A stretch of DNA of 64,000 bases from Dechloromonas sp. H13 (GCF_009469615.1 NZ_SSXX01000002.1:393501-457500), one strand, 5' to 3'. Positions 33,859 to 42,208 are shown, counted from the first letter of the stretch. Numbers and translations: made by a program. The notes: generated from the letters alone by a model not told the origin.

Positions 33859-34695
33859 ATGACCCCAGAACTTCGCGCAAAACTGCTGGCCGGCCTCAAG
33901 GACGGCAGCATCGTTCCCTATCTCGGCCCGGGCGTGCTGGCCGACGTCAAGAATGTCGCGACCGGCGCGCCGATTCCCGCCGACAGCGATTCGCTGATCT
34001 ACGCGATGAACGACGGCAAGCCGATGGCGCCCAAGCTGATGTACGAATTTCCGCGCGCGGCGATGAACGTCGAATTGAAGCGCGGGCGGACGACGGTGAC
34101 CAAGTTCCTGACCCGCGTCTACGGCGAGACGCAATGGACGCGTGCTGCGGTCCACGACTGGCTGAAGGCGATTTCGCCGCATTACGTCATCGACATCAAC
34201 CGCGACACGCAGCTGCAGGATTCCTACGCCGACCTGCCGCACAACCTGATCGTCGGCATCGCCCGCATCGGCGGCACCGATTTCCGCTACAAGCTGTATT
34301 TCTGGGACGGCGCCGCCTACCGGAAGACCGAGGTGATCAACCCGGCGCTGCCTATCCTGTTCAAGCCGATGGGCACGCCGAAGCCGGAGGCCGTCTATAT
34401 CGCCTCCGATGCCGACTACGTCGATTTCATCACCGAGCTGATGGGCGGCTTCTCGATCCCGCCGGAAATCAAGGAATTGCGCAAGGGCAAGCAGTACCTG
34501 CTGCTGGGCATGCGCCTGAACCGCGACACCGAGCGCATGGTCATGGCCGACATGATCTACAGCGCCGCCGAGCCGGCCGGCTGGGTGTTCATCAGCGAGC
34601 CGACGGAAAAGGAAAGGCGCTACTGCAGGAAGATCGGCCTCGAGATCATCGACGCCGACATTTTCGAATTCATCGGTGCCGCGCAGCCGGCCTGA
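33859..34695 (+). CDS. SIR2-like protein of a NifA-controlled operon
   Basis: 278 aa. The N-terminus LLAGLKDGSIVPYLGPGVLA resembles the nucleotide-binding start of SIR2-like (DUF4917/SIR2_2-type) proteins. ISPHYVIDINRDTQLQDSYA is the segment holding the second conserved SIR2-type motif. Canonical sirtuin zinc cysteines are not seen. A SIR2-like protein could use or sense NAD+, the same substrate as DraT. It heads the operon with the unknown gene at 34724, hemerythrin and Rieske genes. The ATG at 33859 is used; the ribosome site is weak. Activity is inferred only. Confidence 0.72.
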   Translation: MTPELRAKLLAGLKDGSIVPYLGPGVLADVKNVATGAPIPADSDSLIYAMNDGKPMAPKLMYEFPRAAMNVELKRGRTTVTKFLTRVYGETQWTRAAVHDWLKAISPHYVIDINRDTQLQDSYADLPHNLIVGIARIGGTDFRYKLYFWDGAAYRKTEVINPALPILFKPMGTPKPEAVYIASDADYVDFITELMGGFSIPPEIKELRKGKQYLLLGMRLNRDTERMVMADMIYSAAEPAGWVFISEPTEKERRYCRKIGLEIIDADIFEFIGAAQPA

Positions 34696-34723
34696 ACCAG
34701 TTCATAAAACGGGAGGAAAAACC

Positions 34724-35281
34724 ATGTTGTTGAATCGCTACGAACCCTATTTCTTTAACTCGAATTTCCGCGAAGCGGCCAGCGAGGCCGGCTGGGAAGG
34801 CTATCGCGGCGAACTGGTGGTCATTGAGGGGGAAGTCGCCGATGACCAGGGCCGCCGCAAGCCGCCCCATGCGCTGTTCAAGCAGGCCACCGTGCTCGCC
34901 CAGGGCGACGAGCTCAAGCTCATCTCCGGTTCGCTGGAGGAGTTGCAGCACTGGCCGCACTTCATGGAAAAGTTCGGGGCCGACTTCACGCCGGCCACCA
35001 TCGCCGTCATGTTCACGGTCAACATTCCCAAGCCCTTCGTGTCGACCATCAACGGCGCCACCGTCGTCTTCATCCCGCTGACCGAAGGCCTGTGCTGGAA
35101 TGAGCTGATCGACCTGGCGGCGCTGGAAAAGGGCGATTTCAAGGGGCAGGGGGCCGCCGACAAGATCGTCACCGTCTTCAACGCCTTGAAGGGCAACAAG
35201 TACAAATATCCGGAAGTGTCGGTCGAGGAAGCGCTGAAGACCACCAACAACGCCAAGCGCGAAGTGCACGGCGCGGTCTGA
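34724..35281 (+). CDS. Unknown protein of the SIR2/hemerythrin operon
   Basis: 185 aa, soluble. MLLNRYEPYFFNSNFREAAS, then a beta-rich region (LKLISGSLEELQHWPHFMEK, TIAVMFTVNIPKPFVSTING). No cofactor motif is evident. GGGAGGAAAAACC before the ATG is a strong ribosome site. Its stop overlaps the hemerythrin start by one base. I do not recognise a family. Confidence 0.72.
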   Translation: MLLNRYEPYFFNSNFREAASEAGWEGYRGELVVIEGEVADDQGRRKPPHALFKQATVLAQGDELKLISGSLEELQHWPHFMEKFGADFTPATIAVMFTVNIPKPFVSTINGATVVFIPLTEGLCWNELIDLAALEKGDFKGQGAADKIVTVFNALKGNKYKYPEVSVEEALKTTNNAKREVHGAV

Positions 35282-35655
35282 TGCCCTGGGGCGAACGTTA
35301 TGCGCTCGGAGTGGCCGAGATGGACGCCACCCACCGGGAATTCGTCGAACTGGCCGATGCCCTGCTGCTGGCCGGCGACGACGAGTTCCCGGCCCTCTTC
35401 GCGCAGCTGGCCGAGCATACCCGCCGGCATTTCGAGGACGAGGGCAGGCTGATGAAAAGCTGCCGCTTTCCGGCGATCGGCGAACACCACAGCGAGCACC
35501 TGCGGGTGCTCGGCGAGCTGGCCCATTTCGGGCGCGGCGTCGCCGCCGGCCGCCTAGGCCTGGCGCGCAAGTACGTCATGGGCCTGCCAGACTGGTTCGC
35601 GACCCATCTCGCGACCATGGATGCGGCGCTCGCCGGCTGCCTGAAGCGCGGCTGA
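35281..35655 (+). CDS. Bacteriohemerythrin
   Basis: 124 aa. All di-iron ligands of the hemerythrin four-helix bundle are visible: His in MDATHREF, H-x3-E in RRHFEDE, H-x3-H in EHHSEHLR and H-x4-D in HLATMD. It binds O2 reversibly and may scavenge it or deliver it to respiration near nitrogenase. It is the third gene of the NifA-controlled SIR2 operon, coupled to the gene before it. Confidence 0.9.
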   Translation: MPWGERYALGVAEMDATHREFVELADALLLAGDDEFPALFAQLAEHTRRHFEDEGRLMKSCRFPAIGEHHSEHLRVLGELAHFGRGVAAGRLGLARKYVMGLPDWFATHLATMDAALAGCLKRG

Positions 35656-35658
35656 ACG

Positions 35659-36033
35659 ATGCAGCAGCCGCAGCCGCCGAAGTTTCCCGTCTGTCCCAGC
35701 GCCGCCCTGGCCGACGGTCAGCATCGCAAGCTGACGATGGTTTTCGAGGGGCGCAAGGAGGAATGCCTGCTCCTGCGCTTCGACGGCCGGGTCTATGCCT
35801 ACCTCAACCGCTGCGTCCATATGCCGCCCCGGCTCGACTGCGAGGAGGCACGGATTTTCGACGCGACGGGGCGCCATTTGCGCTGCTCGATGCACGGCAT
35901 CGTCTACCAGCCGCAGACTGGCGCCTCGCTCAGCGCCATGTGCGAGGGCGAGCGCCTGCGCAGCGTCGGTGCCTATGAGGAGGAAGGGGAGGTCGGCATC
36001 GCCGACTTCCGGGTTGCCGCTGCCGGCAATTAG
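35659..36033 (+). CDS. Rieske [2Fe-2S] protein
   Basis: 124 aa. The Rieske motifs CVHMPPRL (C-x-H) and CSMHGIVYQPQTGA (C-x2-H) bind one 2Fe-2S cluster. It is the soluble, small type, without a membrane anchor, as found in dioxygenase ferredoxins and near nif genes. It would serve electron transfer. It is the last gene of the operon and converges with draG 6 bp away. Confidence 0.9.
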   Translation: MQQPQPPKFPVCPSAALADGQHRKLTMVFEGRKEECLLLRFDGRVYAYLNRCVHMPPRLDCEEARIFDATGRHLRCSMHGIVYQPQTGASLSAMCEGERLRSVGAYEEEGEVGIADFRVAAAGN

Positions 36034-36039
36034 ATCGGC

Positions 36040-36993
36040 TCAGCCCCCGGCCAGTTGCAGCAGGGCGGCGGCCTGCCGTTCGCAGGCCTGGTGCGTTGCC
36101 GGGTCGAGGGCGCGCAGCCAGCGCCGCGGGATGGCGTCGAGGCCGTAGCGGGCGCCGGCCAGCATGCCGGCGATGGCGCCGGTGGTGTCGGCGTCGCCGC
36201 CGCGGTTGACGACGTCGACCAGGCAGTCCTCGAACGAGGCGTTGGCGAAGAAGGCCTGGAACACCGCCTGGATGGTTTCGACGACATAGCCGCTCGGGTT
36301 GTCGCGACGCTTCCGGTCGTAGGCGAAAACCGGGTGACGGCGGACCAGTTCGGCGGCCCGCTCGCGCTGCACGGCGTCGGCGTCGCGGCCGGCGAGGAAG
36401 TCGGTCACCATGAAGACCAGCGTCTCGCAGGCGGCGTCCGAGAGCGCGTTGTGGTGGGTGACGTGGGCCTGGGCGCGGCTGGCAAAAACGGCCGTTTCAG
36501 GCGGTCGACCGTAGCAGGCGAGCGCCACGGGCAGGACGCGCATCGCCGCGCCGTTGCCGGCATCGTGCTCGGAAGCGGGTGCTTCCGGGTTGCCGGTCTT
36601 GCGGAACTGGATCAGGTTGCGGCGCACGGTGTTGCCGATGTCGACCGGCTTGCCGCGCATCCAGGCATCGAAGGCCTCGGCGGCAGCCGTCGCGTCAACG
36701 CAACCTTTGGCGAGGATGGATTCACCGAGCGCCAGCGACATCGTCGTGTCGTCGGTGACCTGGCCGGCCTTCAGGCGGAGCCAGCCACCACCGCTGATCT
36801 CGCGGTGCGAGCCGTGCTGGTGGCGGATCTCGCCGGGGGTCAGGAATTCGACGGTGGCGCCGAGGGCGTCGCCGATGGCGAGGCCGAGGTAGGCGGCGGT
36901 ACCTTTGGCCAAGTGTGGCAACTCCCACGGCGGCGGGCTGGCCCGGCGGCGGATCGGGGCATTGCGGGCGATCAGTTCTCCGGTCCAAAACAT
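36040..36993 (-). CDS. draG: ADP-ribosyl-[dinitrogen reductase] hydrolase DraG
   Basis: 317 aa. Binuclear Mn site motifs QVTDDTTMSLALGESIL (N-terminal) and VVNRGGDADTTGAIAGMLAG (C-terminal) are intact. It removes ADP-ribose from NifH and reverses DraT. The ATG at 36993 has AAGGA 9 bp upstream and overlaps nifQ by 22 bp; an ATG at 37011 is possible. draG is separated from draT by 5 kb and is the last gene of the nifB operon. A dispersed repeat is embedded in frame at 36481-36517. Confidence 0.92.
   Translation of the reverse strand: MFWTGELIARNAPIRRRASPPPWELPHLAKGTAAYLGLAIGDALGATVEFLTPGEIRHQHGSHREISGGGWLRLKAGQVTDDTTMSLALGESILAKGCVDATAAAEAFDAWMRGKPVDIGNTVRRNLIQFRKTGNPEAPASEHDAGNGAAMRVLPVALACYGRPPETAVFASRAQAHVTHHNALSDAACETLVFMVTDFLAGRDADAVQRERAAELVRRHPVFAYDRKRRDNPSGYVVETIQAVFQAFFANASFEDCLVDVVNRGGDADTTGAIAGMLAGARYGLDAIPRRWLRALDPATHQACERQAAALLQLAGG
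36481..36517 (-). repeat. Dispersed TGCGGTCGAC-type repeat, copy 7 (inside draG)
   Basis: Reverse strand CCTGCTACGGTCGACCGCC, then TGAAACGGCC and GTTTTTGCC. The core is one base off (TACGGTCGACC). It is read in frame as CYGRPPETAVFASR in DraG. Confidence 0.5.
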
Positions 36994-37544
36994 TTCGCGT
37001 AATCCTTGCATTCGCCGCAGGAGGGGGCCGGGCAGACGTAGATGCCCTCGCGCGAGCAGAACTGGCGATAGAGGAATTTCTTCCACTTCATGTCGCCGGT
37101 GTTGGCACGGGCGAGTTCGGGAAAATTCAGCAGCATCAGCCGGCTCAGTTCGTCGCGGCAGCTCAGGCCGAGATCCTGCCACAGATGGTCGCGGCCGGCG
37201 CAGGCGGTGGCGACGATGTCGGCGATCCACAGTTCGGAGTGGCGCGCGCCGGCGCGGTGGTCGAGCAGCAGTTTCTGCAGGTCGCTCCATTCCGGGATCG
37301 CTTCGGGCTGGTGGAATGTTGCGGGTGCTTCGAAACCGGGGAAGTAGTCGGCGACGAGCTGCCGGTAGCAGTCCTCGGCGAGGCCGAGGCGGGCCGGCAG
37401 GCAGCCGCTGTCGGCAGCCTGGCCGGCCAGCATGCTGGCCAGCAGGGAACGGTTCGGATCGCCGGCGGCCGCCGCCGCGGCCGGCGTCGCCAGCAACTCG
37501 GCGAGCACCAGCGCGCGGTAGGGCAGGCGATCCGGACCGTTCAT
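36972..37544 (-). CDS. nifQ: NifQ, molybdenum-iron-sulfur donor protein
   Basis: 190 aa. The C-terminal motif C-x4-C-x2-C-x5-C (CPAPSCGECKDYAKC) is the NifQ [Mo-Fe3-S4] site. HSELWIADIVATACAGRDHL and GDMKWKKFLYRQFCSREG are also typical. It feeds molybdenum to FeMo-co assembly on NifEN. It sits between draG and the FeSII-like gene in the nifB operon. Confidence 0.93.
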   Translation of the reverse strand: MNGPDRLPYRALVLAELLATPAAAAAAGDPNRSLLASMLAGQAADSGCLPARLGLAEDCYRQLVADYFPGFEAPATFHQPEAIPEWSDLQKLLLDHRAGARHSELWIADIVATACAGRDHLWQDLGLSCRDELSRLMLLNFPELARANTGDMKWKKFLYRQFCSREGIYVCPAPSCGECKDYAKCFGPEN

Positions 37545-37551
37545 GGCGTCG

Positions 37552-37914
37552 TCACTTGCTGGGGTACTCGACCAGGATGTCCTCGTCGCGGATGATCATC
37601 TGGCAGGCGAGGCGCCACTGGGTCGGCGGGATGTCGTCGACGTACATCTGCTCGATCTGCGCCTTGGTGATGTGGCCGAGTTCGGTCAGCGCGGCGACTT
37701 CACGGACATTGAGCGGGCCACCCATCGGGGCGCGCTTGCCGTCGACCGACGAGACCTTGACCAGACAGGTGCCGCAGTTGCCTTCCTGGCAGCCGAAGTC
37801 GATCGGGATGTGGTGTTCCTTGGCCAGCGCGAGGATGGTCTGGGTGTGGCTGCCGGCGACGGCGTAGACCGTCTTGTCCTTGTGCATGGGACTGCTGAAG
37901 GTGATGAGGGCCAT
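37552..37914 (-). CDS. [2Fe-2S] ferredoxin, Shethna FeSII-like
   Basis: 120 aa. Plant-type cluster cysteines CQEGNCGTC ... RLACQ. The length, the start FSSPMHKDKTVYAVAG and the helical insert (LGHITKAQIEQMYVDDIPPT) resemble the Azotobacter Shethna FeSII protein, which binds oxidised nitrogenase and shields it from O2. The insert, absent from ordinary ferredoxins, is the part that forms the FeSII docking loop. The likeness is from memory of that protein and needs an alignment. It lies 7 bp after nifQ's neighbour and 88 bp after the next ferredoxin. Confidence 0.8.
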   Translation of the reverse strand: MALITFSSPMHKDKTVYAVAGSHTQTILALAKEHHIPIDFGCQEGNCGTCLVKVSSVDGKRAPMGGPLNVREVAALTELGHITKAQIEQMYVDDIPPTQWRLACQMIIRDEDILVEYPSK

Positions 37915-38002
37915 TGTTTGGTTCTCCTGGTAAGCGGGTTGATTTGGATTTCTCTGTTTTTCGGGTTGGGCGATTGCTTTTAATCTTGTTCGGTAGCGGC
38001 GC

Positions 38003-38290
38003 TCAGGCCGGCTTGACGACGATGTCGCCGGAAAGGATCTGCGCCTGGCAGGCCAGGCGGTGGCCGCGCGGCGCCATGTTGTCCTTGAGCACCTGGTCTT
38101 CGAGAATGCTCGGCGGGGCGAGGTTTTCGCCGCCCGAGACGATCTTGGTCAGGCAGGTGCAGCACTCGCCTTCGCGGCAGCCGTAGGTGATGCCGGCGCC
38201 GACTTTCTCGGAGACTTCGATGAGGCGGGTGCCGGCCGGCACGGTGACCGAGACGCCGATATCCTGAAAGGTGACTTTGGCTTTTGGCAT
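38003..38290 (-). CDS. [2Fe-2S] plant-type ferredoxin
   Basis: 95 aa. C-x4-C-x2-C (CREGECCTC) plus the fourth Cys in HRLACQAQ. It is similar to FdxD-type ferredoxins of nif regions. Unlike its neighbour it has no FeSII insert. GGGAG precedes the ATG. It may supply electrons to cofactor assembly or to the flavodiiron protein encoded next door. Confidence 0.88.
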   Translation of the reverse strand: MPKAKVTFQDIGVSVTVPAGTRLIEVSEKVGAGITYGCREGECCTCLTKIVSGGENLAPPSILEDQVLKDNMAPRGHRLACQAQILSGDIVVKPA

Positions 38291-38306
38291 TGTTTTCTCC
38301 CTGTAA

Positions 38307-39578
38307 TCAGGCCAGTGCGGCCATGTCTATTTCGCGGTGCTCGACCTTGCCGGTCAGGTGGCGGGCCAGGCTTTCACCGAGGTCGCGGCATTGTTCGAGT
38401 TCGCCGGCGTCGGGCACTAGCTTGATGCGCAGCCCCTCGACCGGGACGCGCATCTTGAGGCCGCGCAGGCGGTCCTCGATCAGGCGCACCGCCTCGCCGC
38501 TCCAGCCGTAGGAGCCGAAGGCGGCGCCCAGCTTGCCCTTGACGTTGACCGTGGTCAGCGACGAGAGCACGTCCCAGATCGGCTTGACCGCATCGGCGTT
38601 GATCGTCGGGCTGCCGAAGGCGAGGCCGTCGGCTTCCTCGATCAGGTCAGTGAAGATGCCCGACTCGCCGCCTTCGAGGTCGTACAGCGAGACGCGCACG
38701 CCGCCGATCGATTCGGCGCCGGCGGCAAGCGCCTCGGCCATGCGCCTGGTGTTGCCGTAGGCCGAGATGTAGAAGACGACCAGCGTCTTCTCGCTGCGCG
38801 CCTCGTTGAACAGGCGCGGTGTCGCCAGCTCGCGGTAGCGGTGCACGTAGTCGCGCGGCTGGTGGCGCAGGATCGGGCCATGCGCCGGGGCGATCAGGTC
38901 GAGGTCGAGCGGTTCGATCAGCGCCACCGCGTCGAGCACGTACTCGCGGAACGGCCGCATGATGTGCGCGTAGTAGTACTCGAACGAAAAGCGGAAGTCG
39001 CCGACCGAATCGTTGAACAGGCGGGCGTCGCAGAAATGGCAGCCGAAGATGTCGCCGGTGAACAGCACGCCGTCCTCGACGAGATAGGTGCACTGCGTAT
39101 CCGGCCAGTGCAGGTAGGGCGTGTGCAGGAAGCGCAGGGTGCGGCCGCCGAGGTCGACCTCGTCGTCGGTGGTGACCGGGATGTACTCGGGTGCCTTCTC
39201 GCCGGTCGGCTTGAGCAGCGCCTTGAGCATCATCTGGGCGCGGCTCGACAGATAGACCTTGGCCTGCGGCGCGCGCTTGAGCAGTTCGGGCAGGGCGCCG
39301 CTGTGATCGGGCTCGAGGTGGTTGAGGACGATGGTGGTGATTTCCTCGTACCTGGCCACCGTTTCGAGGCGGCGGAAGAAATCGTCGGCGAAGTTTTCCT
39401 TCACCGTATCGACGATCGCCACGCCGTTCTCGCCGCGCACGACGTAGGCGTTGTAACTGGTGCCGTTGGCGGTTTTGAGGATGATGTCGAAATTCCGCAG
39501 ATGCGGGTCGAGGGCGCCCACCCAGTGGACGCCCGGTGCGATTTCTACGGCGCCGTCAGTGAGTGCCGCAGCAACCAT
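38307..39578 (-). CDS. Flavodiiron protein (A-type flavoprotein)
   Basis: 423 aa. A metallo-beta-lactamase-like domain with di-iron ligands NHLEPDHSG (H-x-E-x-DH), GDIFGCHFCD and APAHGPI, then a flavodoxin domain (FYISAYGNTRRMAEALAAGA, AFGSYGWSG). Such proteins reduce O2 to water or NO to N2O. The start at 39578 overlaps nifO by 23 bp. In a nif operon it most likely removes O2 near nitrogenase. Confidence 0.92.
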   Translation of the reverse strand: MVAAALTDGAVEIAPGVHWVGALDPHLRNFDIILKTANGTSYNAYVVRGENGVAIVDTVKENFADDFFRRLETVARYEEITTIVLNHLEPDHSGALPELLKRAPQAKVYLSSRAQMMLKALLKPTGEKAPEYIPVTTDDEVDLGGRTLRFLHTPYLHWPDTQCTYLVEDGVLFTGDIFGCHFCDARLFNDSVGDFRFSFEYYYAHIMRPFREYVLDAVALIEPLDLDLIAPAHGPILRHQPRDYVHRYRELATPRLFNEARSEKTLVVFYISAYGNTRRMAEALAAGAESIGGVRVSLYDLEGGESGIFTDLIEEADGLAFGSPTINADAVKPIWDVLSSLTTVNVKGKLGAAFGSYGWSGEAVRLIEDRLRGLKMRVPVEGLRIKLVPDAGELEQCRDLGESLARHLTGKVEHREIDMAALA

Positions 39579-40035
39579 GGCTGCTTTCCTCTGCCTCATC
39601 ATCGTGAGCATGGCTGCCGCAGCTGCCGTGCCCGGCCGGGCCATGCACGCAGGCTTCGATGTCGCCTTCCGGCAGCTCGACGTTTTTCAGCCCGATCCAG
39701 GCGTCGACCGCAGCGATGTCGAAACCGACCCGCCGCTCGTCGCCGACCTCCATCAGCGGCCGGCGAATCAGCAGCGGATTGGCGAGCAGCAGTTGCAGGG
39801 CATGCTCGAACCCGATGTTCTCCGGCACGATCTCGCCCGACTTGACGGCCGGCGCGCTCGGGTTGAACCACTGGCCGATCGGCAGCCGGCCGAGAAAGGC
39901 GAGCAGCCGGTCGGCCGTCCACGCCTCGGTCTTGAGACTTTTGGCCTGGACGGTGTGGCCGGCGGCGGCGAGCAGGGTCTTCTGGCGCAGATTGCCCTTG
40001 CAGCCCGGCTTCTCGTAGAAGGTGACGACCGCCAC
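39556..40035 (-). CDS. nifO: NifO, ArsC-like nitrogenase-associated protein
   Basis: 159 aa. ArsC/Spx thioredoxin-like fold: VVTFYEKPGCKGNLRQKTLL, RLPIGQWFNPSAPAVK, NPLLIRRPLMEVGDERRVGF. NifO is tied to molybdenum use in diazotrophs. The C-terminal tail is rich in His and Cys (CVHGPAGHGSCGSHAHDD, then HGCCGTH), beyond the normal fold, and may bind metal. It lies 1 bp after fdxN. Confidence 0.9.
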   Translation of the reverse strand: MAVVTFYEKPGCKGNLRQKTLLAAAGHTVQAKSLKTEAWTADRLLAFLGRLPIGQWFNPSAPAVKSGEIVPENIGFEHALQLLLANPLLIRRPLMEVGDERRVGFDIAAVDAWIGLKNVELPEGDIEACVHGPAGHGSCGSHAHDDEAEESSHGCCGTH

Positions 40036-40036
40036 G

Positions 40037-40315
40037 CTAGGCCGCCTCGCGCCAGAGGCCGAATTCCTTCAGCTTCTCGATGGGGATGCCGGTCAGCGAG
40101 CCGGGCGGGTTCAGGAACTCGCCCAGTTCGTTGACGATGGCCATCTCGATCGGGCAGATCGCGGCGCACTGCGGATCGGCGTGGTCGCCCAGGCACTCGG
40201 TGCACTTGCCGTCGTCGATCAGGAAGTGCGGGGTGTCCTGGTAGATCGCGTCGTTCGGGCAGACATCGACGCAGGCCCAGCAATTGACGCAGGATTGGGT
40301 GATTTGCAGGGCCAT
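40037..40315 (-). CDS. fdxN: FdxN-type 2[4Fe-4S] ferredoxin
   Basis: 92 aa. CVNCWACVDVCP and CTECLGDHADPQCAAICP bind two 4Fe-4S clusters, and the C-terminal extension is typical of ferredoxins next to nifB. FdxN supplies electrons to NifB for NifB-co synthesis. It starts directly after the nifB stop. Confidence 0.93.
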   Translation of the reverse strand: MALQITQSCVNCWACVDVCPNDAIYQDTPHFLIDDGKCTECLGDHADPQCAAICPIEMAIVNELGEFLNPPGSLTGIPIEKLKEFGLWREAA

Positions 40316-41818
40316 TTACGCCACCTTCAGGCTTTCTGCGGCGGGAAGCAGTTTCCCGGTCGCCGCGATTTCCTTGTACACCGCCATCACGGCGTCCTCG
40401 ATCGGCTCCATCGCATGTTCGCCGTTCGGCGCGATGCCGGCAGCTTCCAGCTTGGCCCAGGGCTCGTAGCCGACCTTGGAACAGAGGACGACCTCGCAGC
40501 CGGCGAGCACGCGGATGTTGCGGTCGAGCAGCGATTCTGTCGCCCCGGCTTCGACCACGTCACCATCGCCGCAGGAGTCCATGCCGCCGCAGTAAAGCTC
40601 GGTCTTGCGGTGGCTGATGAAGCGGACGCCTTCCGGCGAGGCTTCGTAGATCAGGAATTCCTTGGCGTGGCCGAAGTGCTCGGCGACGACGCCGTTCTTG
40701 CCGGCCACCGCCATCAGCACCGGGCGCGAACCTTCGGGAATGCCCTCGGCTTTCGGCTTGACGATGCCGCGCTTGGCGTCCAGCTTCTCGATGATCTCGT
40801 CGTGGACAACCTTGCGGCGGACCATGGCGGCTTCGTAATCGACATCCATGACGTCGATCTTGTCGAGCGTGAACTCGTCGCCGCGGTCTTCGCCCAACAG
40901 GCCGACCGCATCGGCGCGGCACTGGCGGCAGTGGCGCATCATCGCCATGTCGCCGGCACAGGCGTCCTGCAACTCCTGGAGCTGTTCCGGCGTCGGTTCC
41001 GGCTGTTCCATGATGCCGTAGTAGGTGCCGTGCTCGGGTTCGGCGATCAGCGGCATGACGTTGTGCAGGAAGGCGCCCTTGGCCTTGACGATCTTCGAGA
41101 CTTCCTTGAGATGCTCGTCATTGACGCCGGGGATCAGCACGGAATTGACCTTCACCAGGATGCCGCGGTCGGTCAGCATCTGCAGACCCTTTTGCTGCTG
41201 CTCGATCAGGATGCGCGCGCCTTCGACGCCGGTGATGCGCTTGTTTTCCCAATAAATCCACGGGTAGATCTTGGCGCCGACTTCCGGATCGACGCAGTTG
41301 ATGGTGATCGTCACATGGTCGATGTTGTGTTTGGCGATTTCGTCGACGTATTGCGGCAGGCTGAGGCCGTTGGTCGACACGCACAGCTTGATGTCCGGGG
41401 CGCGCGCGGACAGCTGTTCGAAGGTTTCAAAGGTGCGGCCCGGGTTGGCGAGGGGGTCTCCCGGTCCGGCGATGCCGAGCACCGTCATCTGCGGGATCTC
41501 GGCGGCAACGGCGAGTACCTTCTTGATCGCCTGGTCGGGCGTCAGCAGCTCGGAAACGACACCCGGACGCGACTCGTTCGAGCAGTCGTACTTGCGGTTG
41601 CAGTAGTTGCACTGGATGTTGCAGGCCGGGGCGACGGCGACGTGCATGCGGGCGAAGTAGTGATGCGCTTCTTCCGAATAACAGGGGTGGTCCTGCACCT
41701 TGGCGCGGATGTGGTCGGGCAGGTGGCCCAGGGCGTCGGGCGCGGTGCCGCAGCCGCTGGAAGAACAGCCGCCGCCTTCCGCTGCCGGCGCGTTGTTGCT
41801 GATGACTGGAAGTTCCAC
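40316..41818 (-). CDS. nifB: NifB, FeMo-co precursor synthase (radical SAM)
   Basis: 500 aa. Radical SAM C-x3-C-x2-C in ACNIQCNYCNRKYDC; GIAGPGDPLANPGRTFETFE; C-terminal NifX-like domain (VLMAVAGKNGVVAEHFGHAK). It makes NifB-co (8Fe-9S-C) from two 4Fe-4S clusters. The start is GTG at 41818, 7 bp after GAGGAGC. It is the first gene of nifB-fdxN-nifO-flavodiiron-fdx-FeSII-nifQ-draG. Confidence 0.97.
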   Translation of the reverse strand: MELPVISNNAPAAEGGGCSSSGCGTAPDALGHLPDHIRAKVQDHPCYSEEAHHYFARMHVAVAPACNIQCNYCNRKYDCSNESRPGVVSELLTPDQAIKKVLAVAAEIPQMTVLGIAGPGDPLANPGRTFETFEQLSARAPDIKLCVSTNGLSLPQYVDEIAKHNIDHVTITINCVDPEVGAKIYPWIYWENKRITGVEGARILIEQQQKGLQMLTDRGILVKVNSVLIPGVNDEHLKEVSKIVKAKGAFLHNVMPLIAEPEHGTYYGIMEQPEPTPEQLQELQDACAGDMAMMRHCRQCRADAVGLLGEDRGDEFTLDKIDVMDVDYEAAMVRRKVVHDEIIEKLDAKRGIVKPKAEGIPEGSRPVLMAVAGKNGVVAEHFGHAKEFLIYEASPEGVRFISHRKTELYCGGMDSCGDGDVVEAGATESLLDRNIRVLAGCEVVLCSKVGYEPWAKLEAAGIAPNGEHAMEPIEDAVMAVYKEIAATGKLLPAAESLKVA

Positions 41819-41853
41819 GATGAAAGCTCCTCGAATGCTGTGCGGAGCCTTTT

Positions 41854-41870
41854 CAGCAATCGCTGTGCCA
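41854..41870 (-). promoter_or_regulatory. Sigma-54 promoter of the nifB operon
   Basis: Reverse strand TGGCAC-AGCGA-TTGCTG, a near-perfect -24/-12 element 36 bp before the nifB start codon. Confidence 0.88.
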
Positions 41871-41933
41871 GTTGATTTAGTTATTCAAAATCAGTTGGTT
41901 GCCGGATTTTCGGCAAGGCCGTGTCGGCCGTCT

Positions 41934-41949
41934 TGTCGGGAATGCGACA
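41934..41949. promoter_or_regulatory. NifA upstream activator site for nifB
   Basis: TGTCGGGAATGCGACA fits TGT-N10-ACA, about 70 bp upstream of the -24 element. It closely matches the nifF site (TGTCGGCTATGCGACA). From here to 42208 no gene is seen. Confidence 0.82.
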
Positions 41950-42208
41950 GAGGGCGGGCGATGGCTGCCGGGATGGCTGGAGACGCAGTGTGGCGGAGTT
42001 TTCAGGGAAGGCGGTCGAGGTCAGCTAATTGAACCTAGTGCTCAATTATCACAATCGGCCATCACCTGCCGTTGGCTGTTACGTTTGAATTCGTCACGTT
42101 GAGTGGAAGCAAACAGCTGCTTTACGGCGCCGAAATTGGAACCCGAACTGGCTCAACCTGGCCAAAAGCGGACAAGGACCGTGTTATTATCATCACCGCT
42201 AGTAGGAA

